Below are positions 25,748 to 35,182 of a DNA stretch of 64,000 bases, one piece after another (within the stretch, counting starts at the first letter, position 1; each line of letters starts with the position of its first letter). The position numbers and the translations under genes were made by a program. The notes beneath the pieces are model-generated. The model ran no database searches, was not told the DNA's origin, and saw nothing but the letters and a program-made list of their open reading frames with translations. Source of the DNA: Acidimicrobiales bacterium (GTDB taxonomy: Bacteria; Actinomycetota; Acidimicrobiia; Acidimicrobiales; SZUA-35). The DNA lies in contig JABDIY010000049.1 of the NCBI GenBank assembly GCA_013003535.1, forward strand, positions 124,001-188,000, in the 5' to 3' direction.

Positions 25748-26860
25748 ATGGGCCCATCCGGCCGTTTCTCCCCTATGACCGCCGTCATGTTGGCTACGGT
25801 TGTCACCATGGCACTCGCACCCCTACACCTGCGCCCGCATCATTCACTCGGAACCGGCACGGCGGTGCTCATCGGTTCAACCGATCCTGCGCTTCAGGCC
25901 GAGGCCGAGGAATACGCCGCATCATATGCAGACACCGTAGATGTGCGATCCGCTCACGCATGGCTCTCGGTCGGTGATCCTGATGAGTTCGCTACTGCCA
26001 TGATACGGGCGTTTCCAGACCGACTGCGAGACATTCGCCTCGCCTTCGCTCCCGACGATGCCGAAGCCGCGGAATGGAGTCGATACGCACTTCTCGGCAC
26101 AACGCTCTCACGGCATGCGGCCCGTCTCGGTCTCACCACCGACCCCGACGCAGAGCCGGAACGCTACGAAGTTCGGTTCCAACCGATCGTCTCCCTCAAG
26201 AAGAGATCTGCCATCGGTTTCGAAGCGTTGGTTCGGGGGGTGGGCACTCAGGGTGTGATCGATGCCGAACAGCTGATCGCCACTGCCACCCGCACTGGCC
26301 GCCTTGGCGCCTACGACCAACTTATGCGGAACCTTAGCCTGCGAGCTGTCGAAGCCAACTGGCTGGGCGAGGGGCTGCTGTTTCTGAATCTCGGCGCCCC
26401 CGGTGGGCAGTTCGACGGCGAAGCCATCCACTCCTGCATCGATCAAGCTGAAGCGTTGGGCCTCTCGGCCGACCAGCTGGTATTCGAGGCGGTCGAGTGG
26501 AATCGGTACAACAACATCTCGGCCGCGGCGCGCCAGCTTCGCGAGATTCGCAAACGCGGTGTCCGCATCGCCGTAGACGACGTTGGCGACGGATTTTCCT
26601 CTTTGAACATCGTGGCTGAGTTCGAACCAGACATCGTGAAGATCAATGGTCGCCTCACCCGAAATATCACCGAGAAGCCTGCAGTAGCGGTGGTGTCGGC
26701 TGTGGTGGACATGGCCCACAGACTCGGTGCGTGGGTCGTTGCGGAAAACATCGAAACGTGGAACGAACTCCGAACACTCCGCAAGCTCGGTGTCGATTGG
26801 GGCCAAGGGCACTTCCTGGGCGAACCAACGGCAGCCCTCGGCGGTGCCAGCATCCGCTAA
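25748..26860 (+). CDS. EAL domain c-di-GMP phosphodiesterase-like protein
   Basis: A 370-residue protein with one N-terminal hydrophobic segment (residues 11-26), a middle region of about 110 residues of unknown type, and an EAL domain with EALVRG, LFLNLGAP, a glutamate-bearing VFEAVEWN, DDVGDGFSSL and AENIET. The catalytic K-x-D reads KING, so one acidic residue is missing and activity is uncertain. ATG 25748 is used; a second ATG at 25775 would shorten the leader before the hydrophobic segment. Divergent from the membrane GGDEF-EAL gene and transcribed toward gabD, with a hairpin after the stop. Confidence 0.85.
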   Translation: MGPSGRFSPMTAVMLATVVTMALAPLHLRPHHSLGTGTAVLIGSTDPALQAEAEEYAASYADTVDVRSAHAWLSVGDPDEFATAMIRAFPDRLRDIRLAFAPDDAEAAEWSRYALLGTTLSRHAARLGLTTDPDAEPERYEVRFQPIVSLKKRSAIGFEALVRGVGTQGVIDAEQLIATATRTGRLGAYDQLMRNLSLRAVEANWLGEGLLFLNLGAPGGQFDGEAIHSCIDQAEALGLSADQLVFEAVEWNRYNNISAAARQLREIRKRGVRIAVDDVGDGFSSLNIVAEFEPDIVKINGRLTRNITEKPAVAVVSAVVDMAHRLGAWVVAENIETWNELRTLRKLGVDWGQGHFLGEPTAALGGASIR

Positions 26861-26895
26861 ATCCACGGAGCGGACCAGCGTTCTCGAGAGAAAGT

Positions 26896-26929
26896 GTCGG
26901 CAGGGGCGGGGCGACGCGCCCCCGCCGAC
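26896..26929 (+). terminator. GC-rich stem-loop after the EAL gene
   Basis: Arms GTCGGC/GCCGAC are continued, after one A-C mismatch, by GGGGCG/CGCCCC around an 8-nt loop, and the sequence then reads ATACTGTTTCT. The T-tract is weak, so intrinsic termination is likely but not certain. It separates the EAL gene from gabD; nothing else was seen in this 239-bp gap apart from the gabD -10 box. Confidence 0.5.
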
Positions 26930-27087
26930 ATACTGTTTCTACCAGGAAAAGGTGCCTAGTTGGCAACTTCTACGGATACCAGCAGTGGGCAAATAGCCTA
27001 CGCTCTGAGCGCGCAACCCAGTGCTGTGTGCGAGAACCGTAGTGTCCGCACAGTTCAAACTCTCAGGAACGCCTCTAGCCATACCGC

Positions 27088-27093
27088 TACCTT
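27088..27093 (+). promoter_or_regulatory. -10 box of the gabD-like gene (TACCTT)
   Basis: TACCTT lies 6 nt upstream of the GTG. The spacer GGAGCC also contains GGAG, but it is too close to the start to act as an ordinary ribosome-binding site. Confidence 0.45.
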
Positions 27094-27099
27094 GGAGCC

Positions 27100-28524
27100 G
27101 TGAACTACATAGCTGGCCAGTGGCAAACCGCGAATCAAACCTTTGATGTCATGAATCCCGCGACGGGCCAGATCCTCGGATCAGTGGCCGATGGGGGCGC
27201 CGAGGAAGCCGAAGCAGCGATAGCTGCAGCCGATGGTGCCGGAGCTGACTGGGCAGCCCGCACCGCATATGAGCGGTCGCACTACTTGTACCGGGCGTGG
27301 CAGTTGATGACCGAGCGTTCTGAGGATTTGGCTCACCTCATGACGAACGAACAAGGCAAGCCTCTCAAGGCTGCCCAAAACGAGGTGAAGTACGCCAGCG
27401 ACTTTCTCCTGTGGTACGCCGAGGAAGCCAAGCGGGTTTACGGCGAGACCATTCCGGCACCGCGATCCGATCAACGATTCTTGGTGATGAAACAACCGGT
27501 AGGCGTCTGTGCCGCCATCACGCCATGGAACTATCCAGTATCCATGCTTACCCGTAAAATCGGTCCCGCCTTGGCAGCCGGCTGCACCATGGTTCTCAAA
27601 CCTGCCGAGCAAACGCCGCTGTGCGCAATCGCCGTATTCGAAATCCTCCACGATGCGGGGATCCCCGCCGGAGTGGTGAACATGGTGAACTCCAGTGATC
27701 CGGCGGCGATTGGAACGGTGTGGCTGAATGATTCACGCGTCCGCAAGCTCACGTTCACCGGCTCCACTGAAATTGGAAAACGGCTTAGTCAGCAGGCAGC
27801 TGGCGCAGTGAAGCGCGTCTCAATGGAACTTGGGGGCCACGCCCCGTTCATCGTCTTCAATGACGCCGACCCCGCCCATGCAGCCAAAGGCGCCTCATTG
27901 GTGAAATTTCTCAACACCGGTCAGGCGTGCATCAGTCCCAATCGAATCTACGTGCAACGGTCTATTGCTGATGAGTTCATCGCAACCTTGACAGCTCGGG
28001 TTGCCAAAATGAAGGCTGGCGTCGGTACGGCGCCGGGCGTCTCGATTGGTCCACTAGTGGATGAAGCCAGCCTCGCCAAGGTAGACCGGCAGGTGGAGGA
28101 TGCCCGTTCGAAGGGAGCCACCGTGACCACCGGCGGCCGCCGCCTCGTGGACGATGGTCTGGACAAGGGTCTCTTTTATGCGCCCACCGTGCTGACCGGA
28201 GTGAGCACCGACATGACGATCCATTCTGAGGAGACGTTCGGGCCCGTCGCGCCCGTGATTATCTTCGATGAAGACGACGACGTGCTGAGCTTGGCCAATG
28301 ACACCGATTACGGGCTTGCCGCATACATCTATACCCGAGACATCTCGCGAGCATGGCGAACCGCGGAGGGTTTGCGCTTCGGAATCATCGGCATCAACGA
28401 CATCAACCCCACCGCGGCAGCGGCACCCTTTGGCGGAATCAAGGAATCCGGAATTGGCAGGGAAGGCGGACACGCCGGGCTGGATGAATATCTCGACACC
28501 AAACTCGTGGGATGGAGCGTCTGA
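27100..28524 (+). CDS. gabD: NAD(P)+-dependent succinate-semialdehyde dehydrogenase
   Basis: Aldehyde dehydrogenase superfamily protein of 474 residues that best fits the GabD group oxidising succinic semialdehyde to succinate, for example in GABA breakdown. It has TPWNYPVSMLTRKIGPALAAG, the NAD-site GSTEIG, the general base in SMELGGHAP, and the catalytic cysteine in NTGQACISPNR. The ISPNR after the cysteine is characteristic of some actinobacterial GabD proteins. No aminotransferase gene sits beside it, so the physiological substrate is inferred only from sequence. GTG start. Confidence 0.85.
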   Translation: MNYIAGQWQTANQTFDVMNPATGQILGSVADGGAEEAEAAIAAADGAGADWAARTAYERSHYLYRAWQLMTERSEDLAHLMTNEQGKPLKAAQNEVKYASDFLLWYAEEAKRVYGETIPAPRSDQRFLVMKQPVGVCAAITPWNYPVSMLTRKIGPALAAGCTMVLKPAEQTPLCAIAVFEILHDAGIPAGVVNMVNSSDPAAIGTVWLNDSRVRKLTFTGSTEIGKRLSQQAAGAVKRVSMELGGHAPFIVFNDADPAHAAKGASLVKFLNTGQACISPNRIYVQRSIADEFIATLTARVAKMKAGVGTAPGVSIGPLVDEASLAKVDRQVEDARSKGATVTTGGRRLVDDGLDKGLFYAPTVLTGVSTDMTIHSEETFGPVAPVIIFDEDDDVLSLANDTDYGLAAYIYTRDISRAWRTAEGLRFGIIGINDINPTAAAAPFGGIKESGIGREGGHAGLDEYLDTKLVGWSV

Positions 28525-28573
28525 GTCAGCGGGCAAACCTCACGGAAATTCGGTTTTCGTGCGATCATTCCCT

Positions 28574-28798
28574 ATGGCCTTGTCAGTGTTCGGAATCCTC
28601 GTACTTGGCGTGTTTCTCGCCGCCCTCATCTTCTGGGTCTTCACGCTTGTGGATTCGTTGCAGATCCCGGACCACATCTGGCAGGCTGCCGGGCAAAACA
28701 AGCTACTCTGGGTTCTTCTCATCGTCTTCCTGGGCGTCTTGGGATCGATTCTCTACATGGTCATCCCCCGACCCAGTTTGAAAGCCATTTCTGGATGA
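28574..28798 (+). CDS. PLDc_N domain small membrane protein
   Basis: A 74-residue protein with two transmembrane segments (about residues 4-26 and 44-64) separated by LVDSLQIPDHIWQAAGQNKL, a pattern matching the phospholipase D N-terminal (PLDc_N) membrane domain without any catalytic HKD domain. Such stand-alone proteins are common in actinobacteria and have no known role. ATG 28574 was chosen because the upstream in-frame stretch lies inside gabD. Convergent with the PfkB kinase gene 7 nt away. Confidence 0.75.
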   Translation: MALSVFGILVLGVFLAALIFWVFTLVDSLQIPDHIWQAAGQNKLLWVLLIVFLGVLGSILYMVIPRPSLKAISG

Positions 28799-28805
28799 CT
28801 GCAAC

Positions 28806-29825
28806 CTAGTCCTTCACCCAGGAACGAGGGTCTACTTTGGCGTCCTCAATCCGAAGCCGCTCCAGCGGAGACATCGGACGTGGTCCAACATGGCTGATTA
28901 CTTCCGCAGCCGCTAAGGAGCCGAGCCTCCCGCAGCGGTCCAACGACATTCCCTGACTGAGGCCATAGAGGACTCCTGCGGCGTACTGGTCACCAGCCCC
29001 GGTGGTATCGATGACGCGGCCCACCTCATATGCGGGGATCTTTATCTGCTTGCCGTTGTCTATCAACATGGATCCAAGCGTTCCCATGGTGACACACCCC
29101 AGCGCAACGTCGGCGCCGAGGAGTTCGAATGCTTCCTCCACATGATCGGTTTCATAGAGGCGAAGCAATTCGGCGCGGTTGGCGAACAACGTGTCCACGG
29201 GCCCCGCCACCAACTCGCGAAACTCGGCGTGATGTCGGTCGACGCAAAACGTGTCCGAAAGCGACAGCGCAACACGGTTGCCGGCATCGATGGCCGTCTG
29301 CATAGCGAAACGAATCGCCTTTTTTGCTGATTCAACGTCCCAGAGGTAGCCCTCACAGAACAACAGGGTGGAGCGTTCTACGAGATCCGCGTCAACATCA
29401 TCGGGTTCGAGAAGACCGGCGATGCCAAGAAAAGTGTTCATGGATCGCTGGGCATCGGGGGTGACAAGAATGAGTGACCGTGCGGTAGCCGGGCCGCGAT
29501 CTGCTCCCATCACATCGCAGGCCACGCCAACCGCACGCATGTCATGAATAAAGACTTCGCCAAGCTGGTCGGCGTGAACCTTGCCGATGAACGCAGGGTT
29601 GCCTCCGAACGAAGCGATTCCGGCCATGGAGTTGGCAACCGACCCGCCGCTCGCCTCCAACGCCGGGCCCATGGCGGCATAGAGCTGTTTGGCCCGTCCT
29701 TCATCGATGAGGGTCATCCCCCCTTTTTCGATGCTCTCGCCAACAAGAAAGTCGTCCTCGCAAGTGGCGATGACGTCCACGATGGCGTTCCCGATACCCA
29801 GGACGTCGTACTGGTTAGGCGGCAT
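28806..29825 (-). CDS. PfkB family sugar/nucleoside kinase, adenosine-kinase-like
   Basis: Ribokinase-fold kinase of 339 residues. It opens with DVLGIGNAIVDVIA, followed by EKGGMTLIDE, GGSVANSMAGIASFGG (the PfkB first signature) and the C-terminal DTTGAGDQYAAGVLYGLS holding the anion hole and catalytic aspartate. The GNAIVD start and spacing resemble the actinobacterial and plant-like adenosine kinase branch, but the nucleoside cannot be settled without structural comparison. ATG 29825 has GGAAAG upstream; a TTG at 29843 is the alternative. Confidence 0.85.
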   Translation of the reverse strand: MPPNQYDVLGIGNAIVDVIATCEDDFLVGESIEKGGMTLIDEGRAKQLYAAMGPALEASGGSVANSMAGIASFGGNPAFIGKVHADQLGEVFIHDMRAVGVACDVMGADRGPATARSLILVTPDAQRSMNTFLGIAGLLEPDDVDADLVERSTLLFCEGYLWDVESAKKAIRFAMQTAIDAGNRVALSLSDTFCVDRHHAEFRELVAGPVDTLFANRAELLRLYETDHVEEAFELLGADVALGCVTMGTLGSMLIDNGKQIKIPAYEVGRVIDTTGAGDQYAAGVLYGLSQGMSLDRCGRLGSLAAAEVISHVGPRPMSPLERLRIEDAKVDPRSWVKD

Positions 29826-29886
29826 AGTGGTGGTTCTTTCCAAAATCTCCGACAGCAGGGGGCGGTAGGAGACGGTACCGGACCGC

Positions 29887-29892
29887 TAACCT
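29887..29892 (+). promoter_or_regulatory. -10 box of pepN (TAACCT)
   Basis: TAACCT, spacer CGCACG, then the pepN GTG. The 73-bp gap is shared with the divergent kinase gene. Confidence 0.5.
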
Positions 29893-29898
29893 CGCACG

Positions 29899-32454
29899 GT
29901 GTCTGATGATGAAACAGTTACCAACCCGCATCGGTTGCCTCGTACCGTTACCCCTCGCCACTACAGCATTTTCATCCATCCTCACCTCGATGAACACCGC
30001 TTCGAAGGCACGGTCGAGATAGAGGCAGAAGTCCCCGAGGCGGTAGAGAGCATCGTTTTGCACAGCTCGGGACTGGAGATCACGGCTGCCACGGTCAACG
30101 GCGAGTCGTCCACATTCTCACTGGATGAAGCCAACGACCAGATGACACTCAACTCGGCTCCATCGACGGGTTCGGCAACGATAGAGATTTCCTTCAACGG
30201 TCAATTCAACGAAAAACTTGTGGGTTTCTACCTCAGCAACTTCAGCGACGACAATGGCGTTGAGCACCAGATGGCAACCACTCAGTTCGAGGCGCCTTAT
30301 GCCCGAATGGCATTCCCTTGCTGGGATGAACCCGAGTACAAGGCAACGTTCGAGATCTCCTTGCATGTGCCGGCGGGACTCGACGCCGTATCCAACGCAC
30401 GGGAGCTTCGCAGGACCAAGAATGGCGACGGCACCGAGATTGTCCATTTCGCTCCAACGATGATCATGTCCACGTATTTGGTGGCTTGGGTCATCGGACC
30501 ACTGGAATTCAGCGAAACCAGAATGGTGAATGACGTGCCCCTGCGCGTGGTTTCGCGGCCGGGCTTGGGAACGATGTCGACATTTGCATTGGATGCCGCG
30601 GAGTTCGCCCTCGCCTATTTCGCCGACTACTTCGGCGTACCGTATCCCGGGGACAAGGTGGACTTGATCGGTATCCCCGATTTCGCATTCGGCGCGATGG
30701 AAAACCTCGGCTGCATCACGTTCCGTGAGGCGATCCTCATGGTGGACCCCGCGGTCACGACACAAACGGAAATGCAACGTTCTGTCGATGTGGTGAACCA
30801 TGAGCTGGCCCACATGTGGTTCGGCGACCTCGTCACGATGTCGTGGTGGAATGGCATCTGGCTGAATGAAGCATTCGCCACTTTCATGGAGATGAAATGC
30901 ACCGACGCATTCAAGCCCCAGTGGAACCGGTGGGCCGATTTCGGTCTCTCCCGATCAGCCGCGTTTTCCACCGATGCGCTTGCCAGCACACGCCCGATCG
31001 AATTCACGGTGAACACACCGGAAGAATCGGAAGGGATGTTCGACATCCTCACCTACGAAAAGGGCGCCGCTGTCGTTCGAATGCTCGAAATCCATCTCGG
31101 CGAGGACGTCTTTCGGTCCGCCCTACGTAGCTACATGGCCGACAATGCTTACGGGAACACTGAGACAACCGATCTCTGGGATGCCATCGAAGAAAAAAGC
31201 GGCCAACCCGTGCGGGAGATGATGGACGGCTGGATTTTCCAAGGGGGATTTCCCCTGGTCACCGTGAAGGTCAAGAACAACATGGTCACGCTCAGCCAAA
31301 GCCGGTTCTTGAATGCGGGTTCCGAGCCAACCGATCCCGCGACGGTTAACCCTGTGTGGCACACGCCACTGCGTTTCCGCATGGGCTCGGACGACAACGT
31401 GACCGACGGTTCGATCGTTTTGGGGGCGGAGCCTGTGGAGATTGACCTCGCAGGAAATCGATGGATCGTGGTGAACGCCGATGGCGCCAGTTTCGTTCGG
31501 GTCGCCTACCCGCCTGACATGCTGGATGCGCTTTCTTCCCTCTCGCCTGGTCAACTCAGCGATGTTGAGCGGTACGGATTGATCGACGATGCATGGGCCA
31601 GCGTGCTGGCGAATCGGAGCTCAACGACAACCTTCCTCACCCTTCTGGACTCGATGGCTTCGGAAACGGAACGGCCGGTCTGGCTGCGGATCATCGCTGG
31701 ACTCTCGCACTTGGATGCGCTGGTTACGGGCGACGCTCGCGACGACTTCGCGGCCATTGCCCACGACATCCTGTCGCCGATGTTGGCCAATCTTGGGCTG
31801 ACACCGGTGGCTGATGAACCAGAGGCCACACGACAACTCCGGGCGGATCTCGTGAAGGCGATGGGCATCCTGGCCGAGGATCGAGACGTCCAAGCTGAGT
31901 GCCAGAGAACCGTCTCGGTTGGCCGTCGCGATCCTTCGCTGGTTGATCCGTCACTCATGGCCGCCGCCATCTCGGTGGCGGCTCATGTTGGTGATGAAAC
32001 CGACTTTGACGACTTCGCGGAGATGTACCGCACTTCGCAGAACCCCCAGGAACAACTCCGCTACCTTTACAGCCTCTCCGCCTTCCCCTCAGAAGAACTC
32101 ACCGCAAAGTTGTGCCAGATGGTGCTCGCTGGACGAGTACGTACGCAGAATGCCCCGTTCAGTCTGCGCTTTGCCTTGGAGAATCGATTTGGCGGGCGTT
32201 ACACATGGGAGTTCATCAAGGAGAACTGGAATCAGCTGAGCGAGATGTTCGCCTCTGGTTCGATCGGGCGGATGCTGGAAGGGCTCAGCGCGCTCGACAC
32301 ACCGGAACAAGTTTTGGATACGGCTACCTTTATCGCCGACCACCCTGTTCCACAAGCAGAGAAGCAATTGCAGCAAACACTCGAGAAGCAACGGGTCAAC
32401 GCCATGCTCCGTGAACGCGAGTCGGCGCGCCTGAACGCCTTCGTTACCCAGTGA
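29899..32454 (+). CDS. pepN: M1 family aminopeptidase N
   Basis: Zinc aminopeptidase of 851 residues, probably cytoplasmic because no signal peptide is visible. The exopeptidase motif GAMEN (in FGAMENLGCITF), the zinc site HELAH followed by the downstream glutamate in LNEAFATFME, and a late tyrosine region (YEKGAAVVRM) are all present. The C-terminal third is the helical ERAP1_C-like domain. Length fits the eukaryotic and actinobacterial M1 type. GTG start. The metallophosphoesterase gene begins 7 nt after its stop. Confidence 0.94.
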   Translation: MSDDETVTNPHRLPRTVTPRHYSIFIHPHLDEHRFEGTVEIEAEVPEAVESIVLHSSGLEITAATVNGESSTFSLDEANDQMTLNSAPSTGSATIEISFNGQFNEKLVGFYLSNFSDDNGVEHQMATTQFEAPYARMAFPCWDEPEYKATFEISLHVPAGLDAVSNARELRRTKNGDGTEIVHFAPTMIMSTYLVAWVIGPLEFSETRMVNDVPLRVVSRPGLGTMSTFALDAAEFALAYFADYFGVPYPGDKVDLIGIPDFAFGAMENLGCITFREAILMVDPAVTTQTEMQRSVDVVNHELAHMWFGDLVTMSWWNGIWLNEAFATFMEMKCTDAFKPQWNRWADFGLSRSAAFSTDALASTRPIEFTVNTPEESEGMFDILTYEKGAAVVRMLEIHLGEDVFRSALRSYMADNAYGNTETTDLWDAIEEKSGQPVREMMDGWIFQGGFPLVTVKVKNNMVTLSQSRFLNAGSEPTDPATVNPVWHTPLRFRMGSDDNVTDGSIVLGAEPVEIDLAGNRWIVVNADGASFVRVAYPPDMLDALSSLSPGQLSDVERYGLIDDAWASVLANRSSTTTFLTLLDSMASETERPVWLRIIAGLSHLDALVTGDARDDFAAIAHDILSPMLANLGLTPVADEPEATRQLRADLVKAMGILAEDRDVQAECQRTVSVGRRDPSLVDPSLMAAAISVAAHVGDETDFDDFAEMYRTSQNPQEQLRYLYSLSAFPSEELTAKLCQMVLAGRVRTQNAPFSLRFALENRFGGRYTWEFIKENWNQLSEMFASGSIGRMLEGLSALDTPEQVLDTATFIADHPVPQAEKQLQQTLEKQRVNAMLRERESARLNAFVTQ

Positions 32455-32461
32455 CGCAGTC

Positions 32462-33583
32462 GTGAGTTTTTCTTGGCTAACTCCAACCCCCATGCAGGTG
32501 TGGGCCGTAGAACCGGGGGCGATGCAGATCACCTGGGGTTTCCTACCGCGCGGTCAGCTGACCGTCAGGGTCAATCGGGATCATCCAATCTCCCTCGTTC
32601 ACGAAGGGGGACCTGGTTCGGTTGCTTTGGAGAGCCTCAGCCCGGGGCCGAAAGAGATCGAGATCACGTCGGTACGGGGCACCTTTCGCCTCAGCACCTC
32701 TATCCCCGAGCGTCCGGGCGGAGAGGAGCTGTGCCGTATCGCAACGATTTCGGACCTTCATCTCGGTTCCGGGAATTGGGGGGCGCTACGAACCATCCGC
32801 GACAACGACCCCGGGCATCGCGATCACTACGACATGCGCTGCGCCTCATATGCAATCAACGAAGCGATTGACTGGGGCGCATCTCTTCTCATCATCAAAG
32901 GCGACTCGGCTCATCACCGTCGCGAACGCGACTTCGCCCTCGTTGGTCAACTGGTCGACCGATTCCCTCGGTTACCGATGATCCTCATTCCCGGTAATCA
33001 CGACGTTGATAGAACTCACCCCATCGACATTCCATTGTCGGTTGGCAAACGCGGCTTGCGGATGGAACGCGGGGTGGTAACCCACGACTTCCCCGGTGTT
33101 CGAGTGATCGCGGCCGACACCACCATCGAGTTCAAGGGCACGGGCACCATGAAACACGTTGAGGAGCAAATCCTCACCGAGGCAGCTGACTCACCGACGC
33201 AGAACCTAATCGCACTGCATCATCAATTCCAGGAGCACCCGGTGGCAACGTACTGGCCGCCCGGCATTTCCCGCCGCGAAGGGAAGCGCTTCCTGGCAGG
33301 GCTCAACCGGGCGGCACCCAACAGTCTGGTGACCTCCGGGCACACTCACCGGAACCGTAGCCGTCGCTCGGGGTCAGTTCTTGTTACCGAAGTGGGGTCA
33401 ACGAAAGACTGGCCGGGCGTTTGGGGCGGTTACCGAGTGTTTGATGGCGGGATCTACCAAACGGTCCGCCGGGTGGCGGCTCCGTCGGCGATCGCCTGGA
33501 CCGAATACAGCCGCCGCGCCCTTCTGGGCCTGTGGTCAGGCTGGTCACCCGGCACCATCGAGGACCGCTGCGTTGCGCTGTAG
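32462..33583 (+). CDS. Metallophosphoesterase with N-terminal beta-domain
   Basis: Calcineurin-like phosphoesterase of 373 residues. After an N-terminal region of about 90 residues that looks beta-rich and may be fibronectin/purple-acid-phosphatase-like, the metal motifs follow in order: SDLHLGS, KGDSAHH (where most relatives have GD and N), GNHD, LHHQ and GHTH. Substrate unknown; no signal peptide, so probably cytoplasmic. GTG start, 7 nt downstream of pepN, indicating one transcript. Convergent with the SDR gene. Confidence 0.87.
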   Translation: MSFSWLTPTPMQVWAVEPGAMQITWGFLPRGQLTVRVNRDHPISLVHEGGPGSVALESLSPGPKEIEITSVRGTFRLSTSIPERPGGEELCRIATISDLHLGSGNWGALRTIRDNDPGHRDHYDMRCASYAINEAIDWGASLLIIKGDSAHHRRERDFALVGQLVDRFPRLPMILIPGNHDVDRTHPIDIPLSVGKRGLRMERGVVTHDFPGVRVIAADTTIEFKGTGTMKHVEEQILTEAADSPTQNLIALHHQFQEHPVATYWPPGISRREGKRFLAGLNRAAPNSLVTSGHTHRNRSRRSGSVLVTEVGSTKDWPGVWGGYRVFDGGIYQTVRRVAAPSAIAWTEYSRRALLGLWSGWSPGTIEDRCVAL

Positions 33584-33598
33584 CCCGGCAAAGCTGAA

Positions 33599-35128
33599 CT
33601 ACCAGTCGGTGGGCTTGTAGTCCTTCAGGAACTGTCCCCACACATGAGCACCAGTGTTCATCCCATCGATGATCGGATCAACGATTCGAGCGGCGCCATC
33701 CACGATGTCCAACGGCGGATGAAACCGATGCTCCGCGGTCTTTCGCTCGGCGATCTCCAGCGGATCCTCATCACTGACCCACCCCGTGTCAACGCTGTTC
33801 ATGTGAATCCCGGACGCTACATAGTCGGTAGCTGAGGTTCGAGTCATCATGTTCAACGCAGCCTTCGCCATATTGGTGTGCGGGTGACGCGTTGTCTTGA
33901 ATCGTCGGTAGAACTGACCCTCGACGGCGGAGACGTTCACCACGTGTTTGTGCCGCCCTGGTGTGGCATCCAACAACGGTTTGAGTCGAGCATTGATGAT
34001 GAATGGAGCAACGGCATTGACCAGTTGAGTCTCCAGCAACTCCACCGAGGAGACGTCTTCCAGCAGGAGCCGCCACGAGTTTTGGTCCCGCCGGTCAACC
34101 TGCTGGAGGTCTTTGTCCAGTTCACCGACGGGAAATAGCGCAGCTCGAGCGCGTCGCTCCGACGACTCGAACTCTTCAGGAAGTAACGGTCGCTGCGAGA
34201 GTTCAGCTGATGCCGCTAGGCCCCGGAGGGGAACCGCTACCGCCGTAGGCGCGGACGGCAACATGTTGTAACGCCGCAATCCTTCATAGGACCCCACCAG
34301 TTGGAGAACCTCCGGACTCAGCTCGTCGACGGCAGAGCGTTCTCCTTCCATCATGTGCCGATAGAAGTCCGGGGGACGCCGGACCGTCTGGCACGCATTG
34401 TTGACGATGTAATCCAGCCGGTCGCGACCTTCTAGTAGATGCTGACAGAACGCTTCAACACTCGGTGTGTGGCGAAGATCAAGACCAAAGATCTCCAATC
34501 GGCCACCCCAGTCGTCGAAGTCGGGTTCTGCGGAATAACGCGCTGCGGCATCACGCGGGAAACGCGTGGCCACGATCAGTTCGGCACCGCTGCGAAGCAG
34601 CTTGATACCGGCCTGGTAACCGATTTTCACTCGACCCCCGGTCAGCAGTGCCGTCCGGCCGGACAGGTCGGCTACCTCGGATCGCTTGTAGAAATTGAAG
34701 CCGGCGCAATCAGGACAGAGCTGATCATAGAAATGATGAACACTCGTGTATTTTGCTTTGCACACATAGCAGTGCTGCTCTTCCTCTGTTTCACCAGCAT
34801 TCAACCTCCGAACGTCGGCGCCGGGTTCGGGCATCGGCGGCGGGAAGACGTTTGGGGTTGTGAACACCGGTTTATCCCGCAAACCGCGGATGCCCGTCTC
34901 ACTCAAAACGGCCTCATCCCGGGCGATTTTCTCTGCCCGCCGCTTCCGACGAAGCACCTTCACCCGACGTCGACGCTCCTCCGGGTCGGCACAAAAGACG
35001 TCCCCCGCCGCGGTGAGAAGCTCGGTTCGTTCCTCAACCGAAAGCTGATTCAGCAGATCCCGAGCCGACGCAATGGATCGCAGCGTGGCGGTGGCGGCAA
35101 GCATCTGTTCTCGCCCCGGAATGGTCAC
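33599..35128 (-). CDS. SDR family protein with N-terminal zinc ribbon and non-canonical active site
   Basis: A 509-residue protein: about 110 charged N-terminal residues, a four-cysteine zinc ribbon (CYVC and CPDC, about residues 119-140), then an SDR Rossmann domain with TALLTGGRVKIGYQ, NNACQ and VVNVSAVEG. The catalytic serine is present, but the YxxxK position reads TNMAK, so the usual tyrosine is a threonine. An insertion lies between the serine and lysine. The fold is recognisable; the reaction is unknown. GTG start with TAGCCT 6 nt upstream. Convergent with the phosphoesterase and divergent from the NUDIX gene. Confidence 0.85.
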   Translation of the reverse strand: MTIPGREQMLAATATLRSIASARDLLNQLSVEERTELLTAAGDVFCADPEERRRRVKVLRRKRRAEKIARDEAVLSETGIRGLRDKPVFTTPNVFPPPMPEPGADVRRLNAGETEEEQHCYVCKAKYTSVHHFYDQLCPDCAGFNFYKRSEVADLSGRTALLTGGRVKIGYQAGIKLLRSGAELIVATRFPRDAAARYSAEPDFDDWGGRLEIFGLDLRHTPSVEAFCQHLLEGRDRLDYIVNNACQTVRRPPDFYRHMMEGERSAVDELSPEVLQLVGSYEGLRRYNMLPSAPTAVAVPLRGLAASAELSQRPLLPEEFESSERRARAALFPVGELDKDLQQVDRRDQNSWRLLLEDVSSVELLETQLVNAVAPFIINARLKPLLDATPGRHKHVVNVSAVEGQFYRRFKTTRHPHTNMAKAALNMMTRTSATDYVASGIHMNSVDTGWVSDEDPLEIAERKTAEHRFHPPLDIVDGAARIVDPIIDGMNTGAHVWGQFLKDYKPTDW

Positions 35129-35134
35129 CGCTTG

Positions 35135-35140
35135 AGGCTA
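35135..35140 (-). promoter_or_regulatory. -10 box of the zinc-ribbon SDR gene (TAGCCT)
   Basis: TAGCCT stands 6 nt upstream of the GTG start, in the 54-bp region divergent with the NUDIX gene. Confidence 0.5.
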
Positions 35141-35170
35141 TCCACCATCACGACGGCCCGGCCGGTTTCG

Positions 35171-35176
35171 TAGAAT
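35171..35176 (+). promoter_or_regulatory. -10 box of the NUDIX gene (TAGAAT)
   Basis: TAGAAT, spacer CGGTTG, then ATG 35183. This spacing supports the 35183 start over the in-frame ATG at 35201, which has GGAGAGGAG directly before it. Confidence 0.5.
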
Positions 35177-35182
35177 CGGTTG

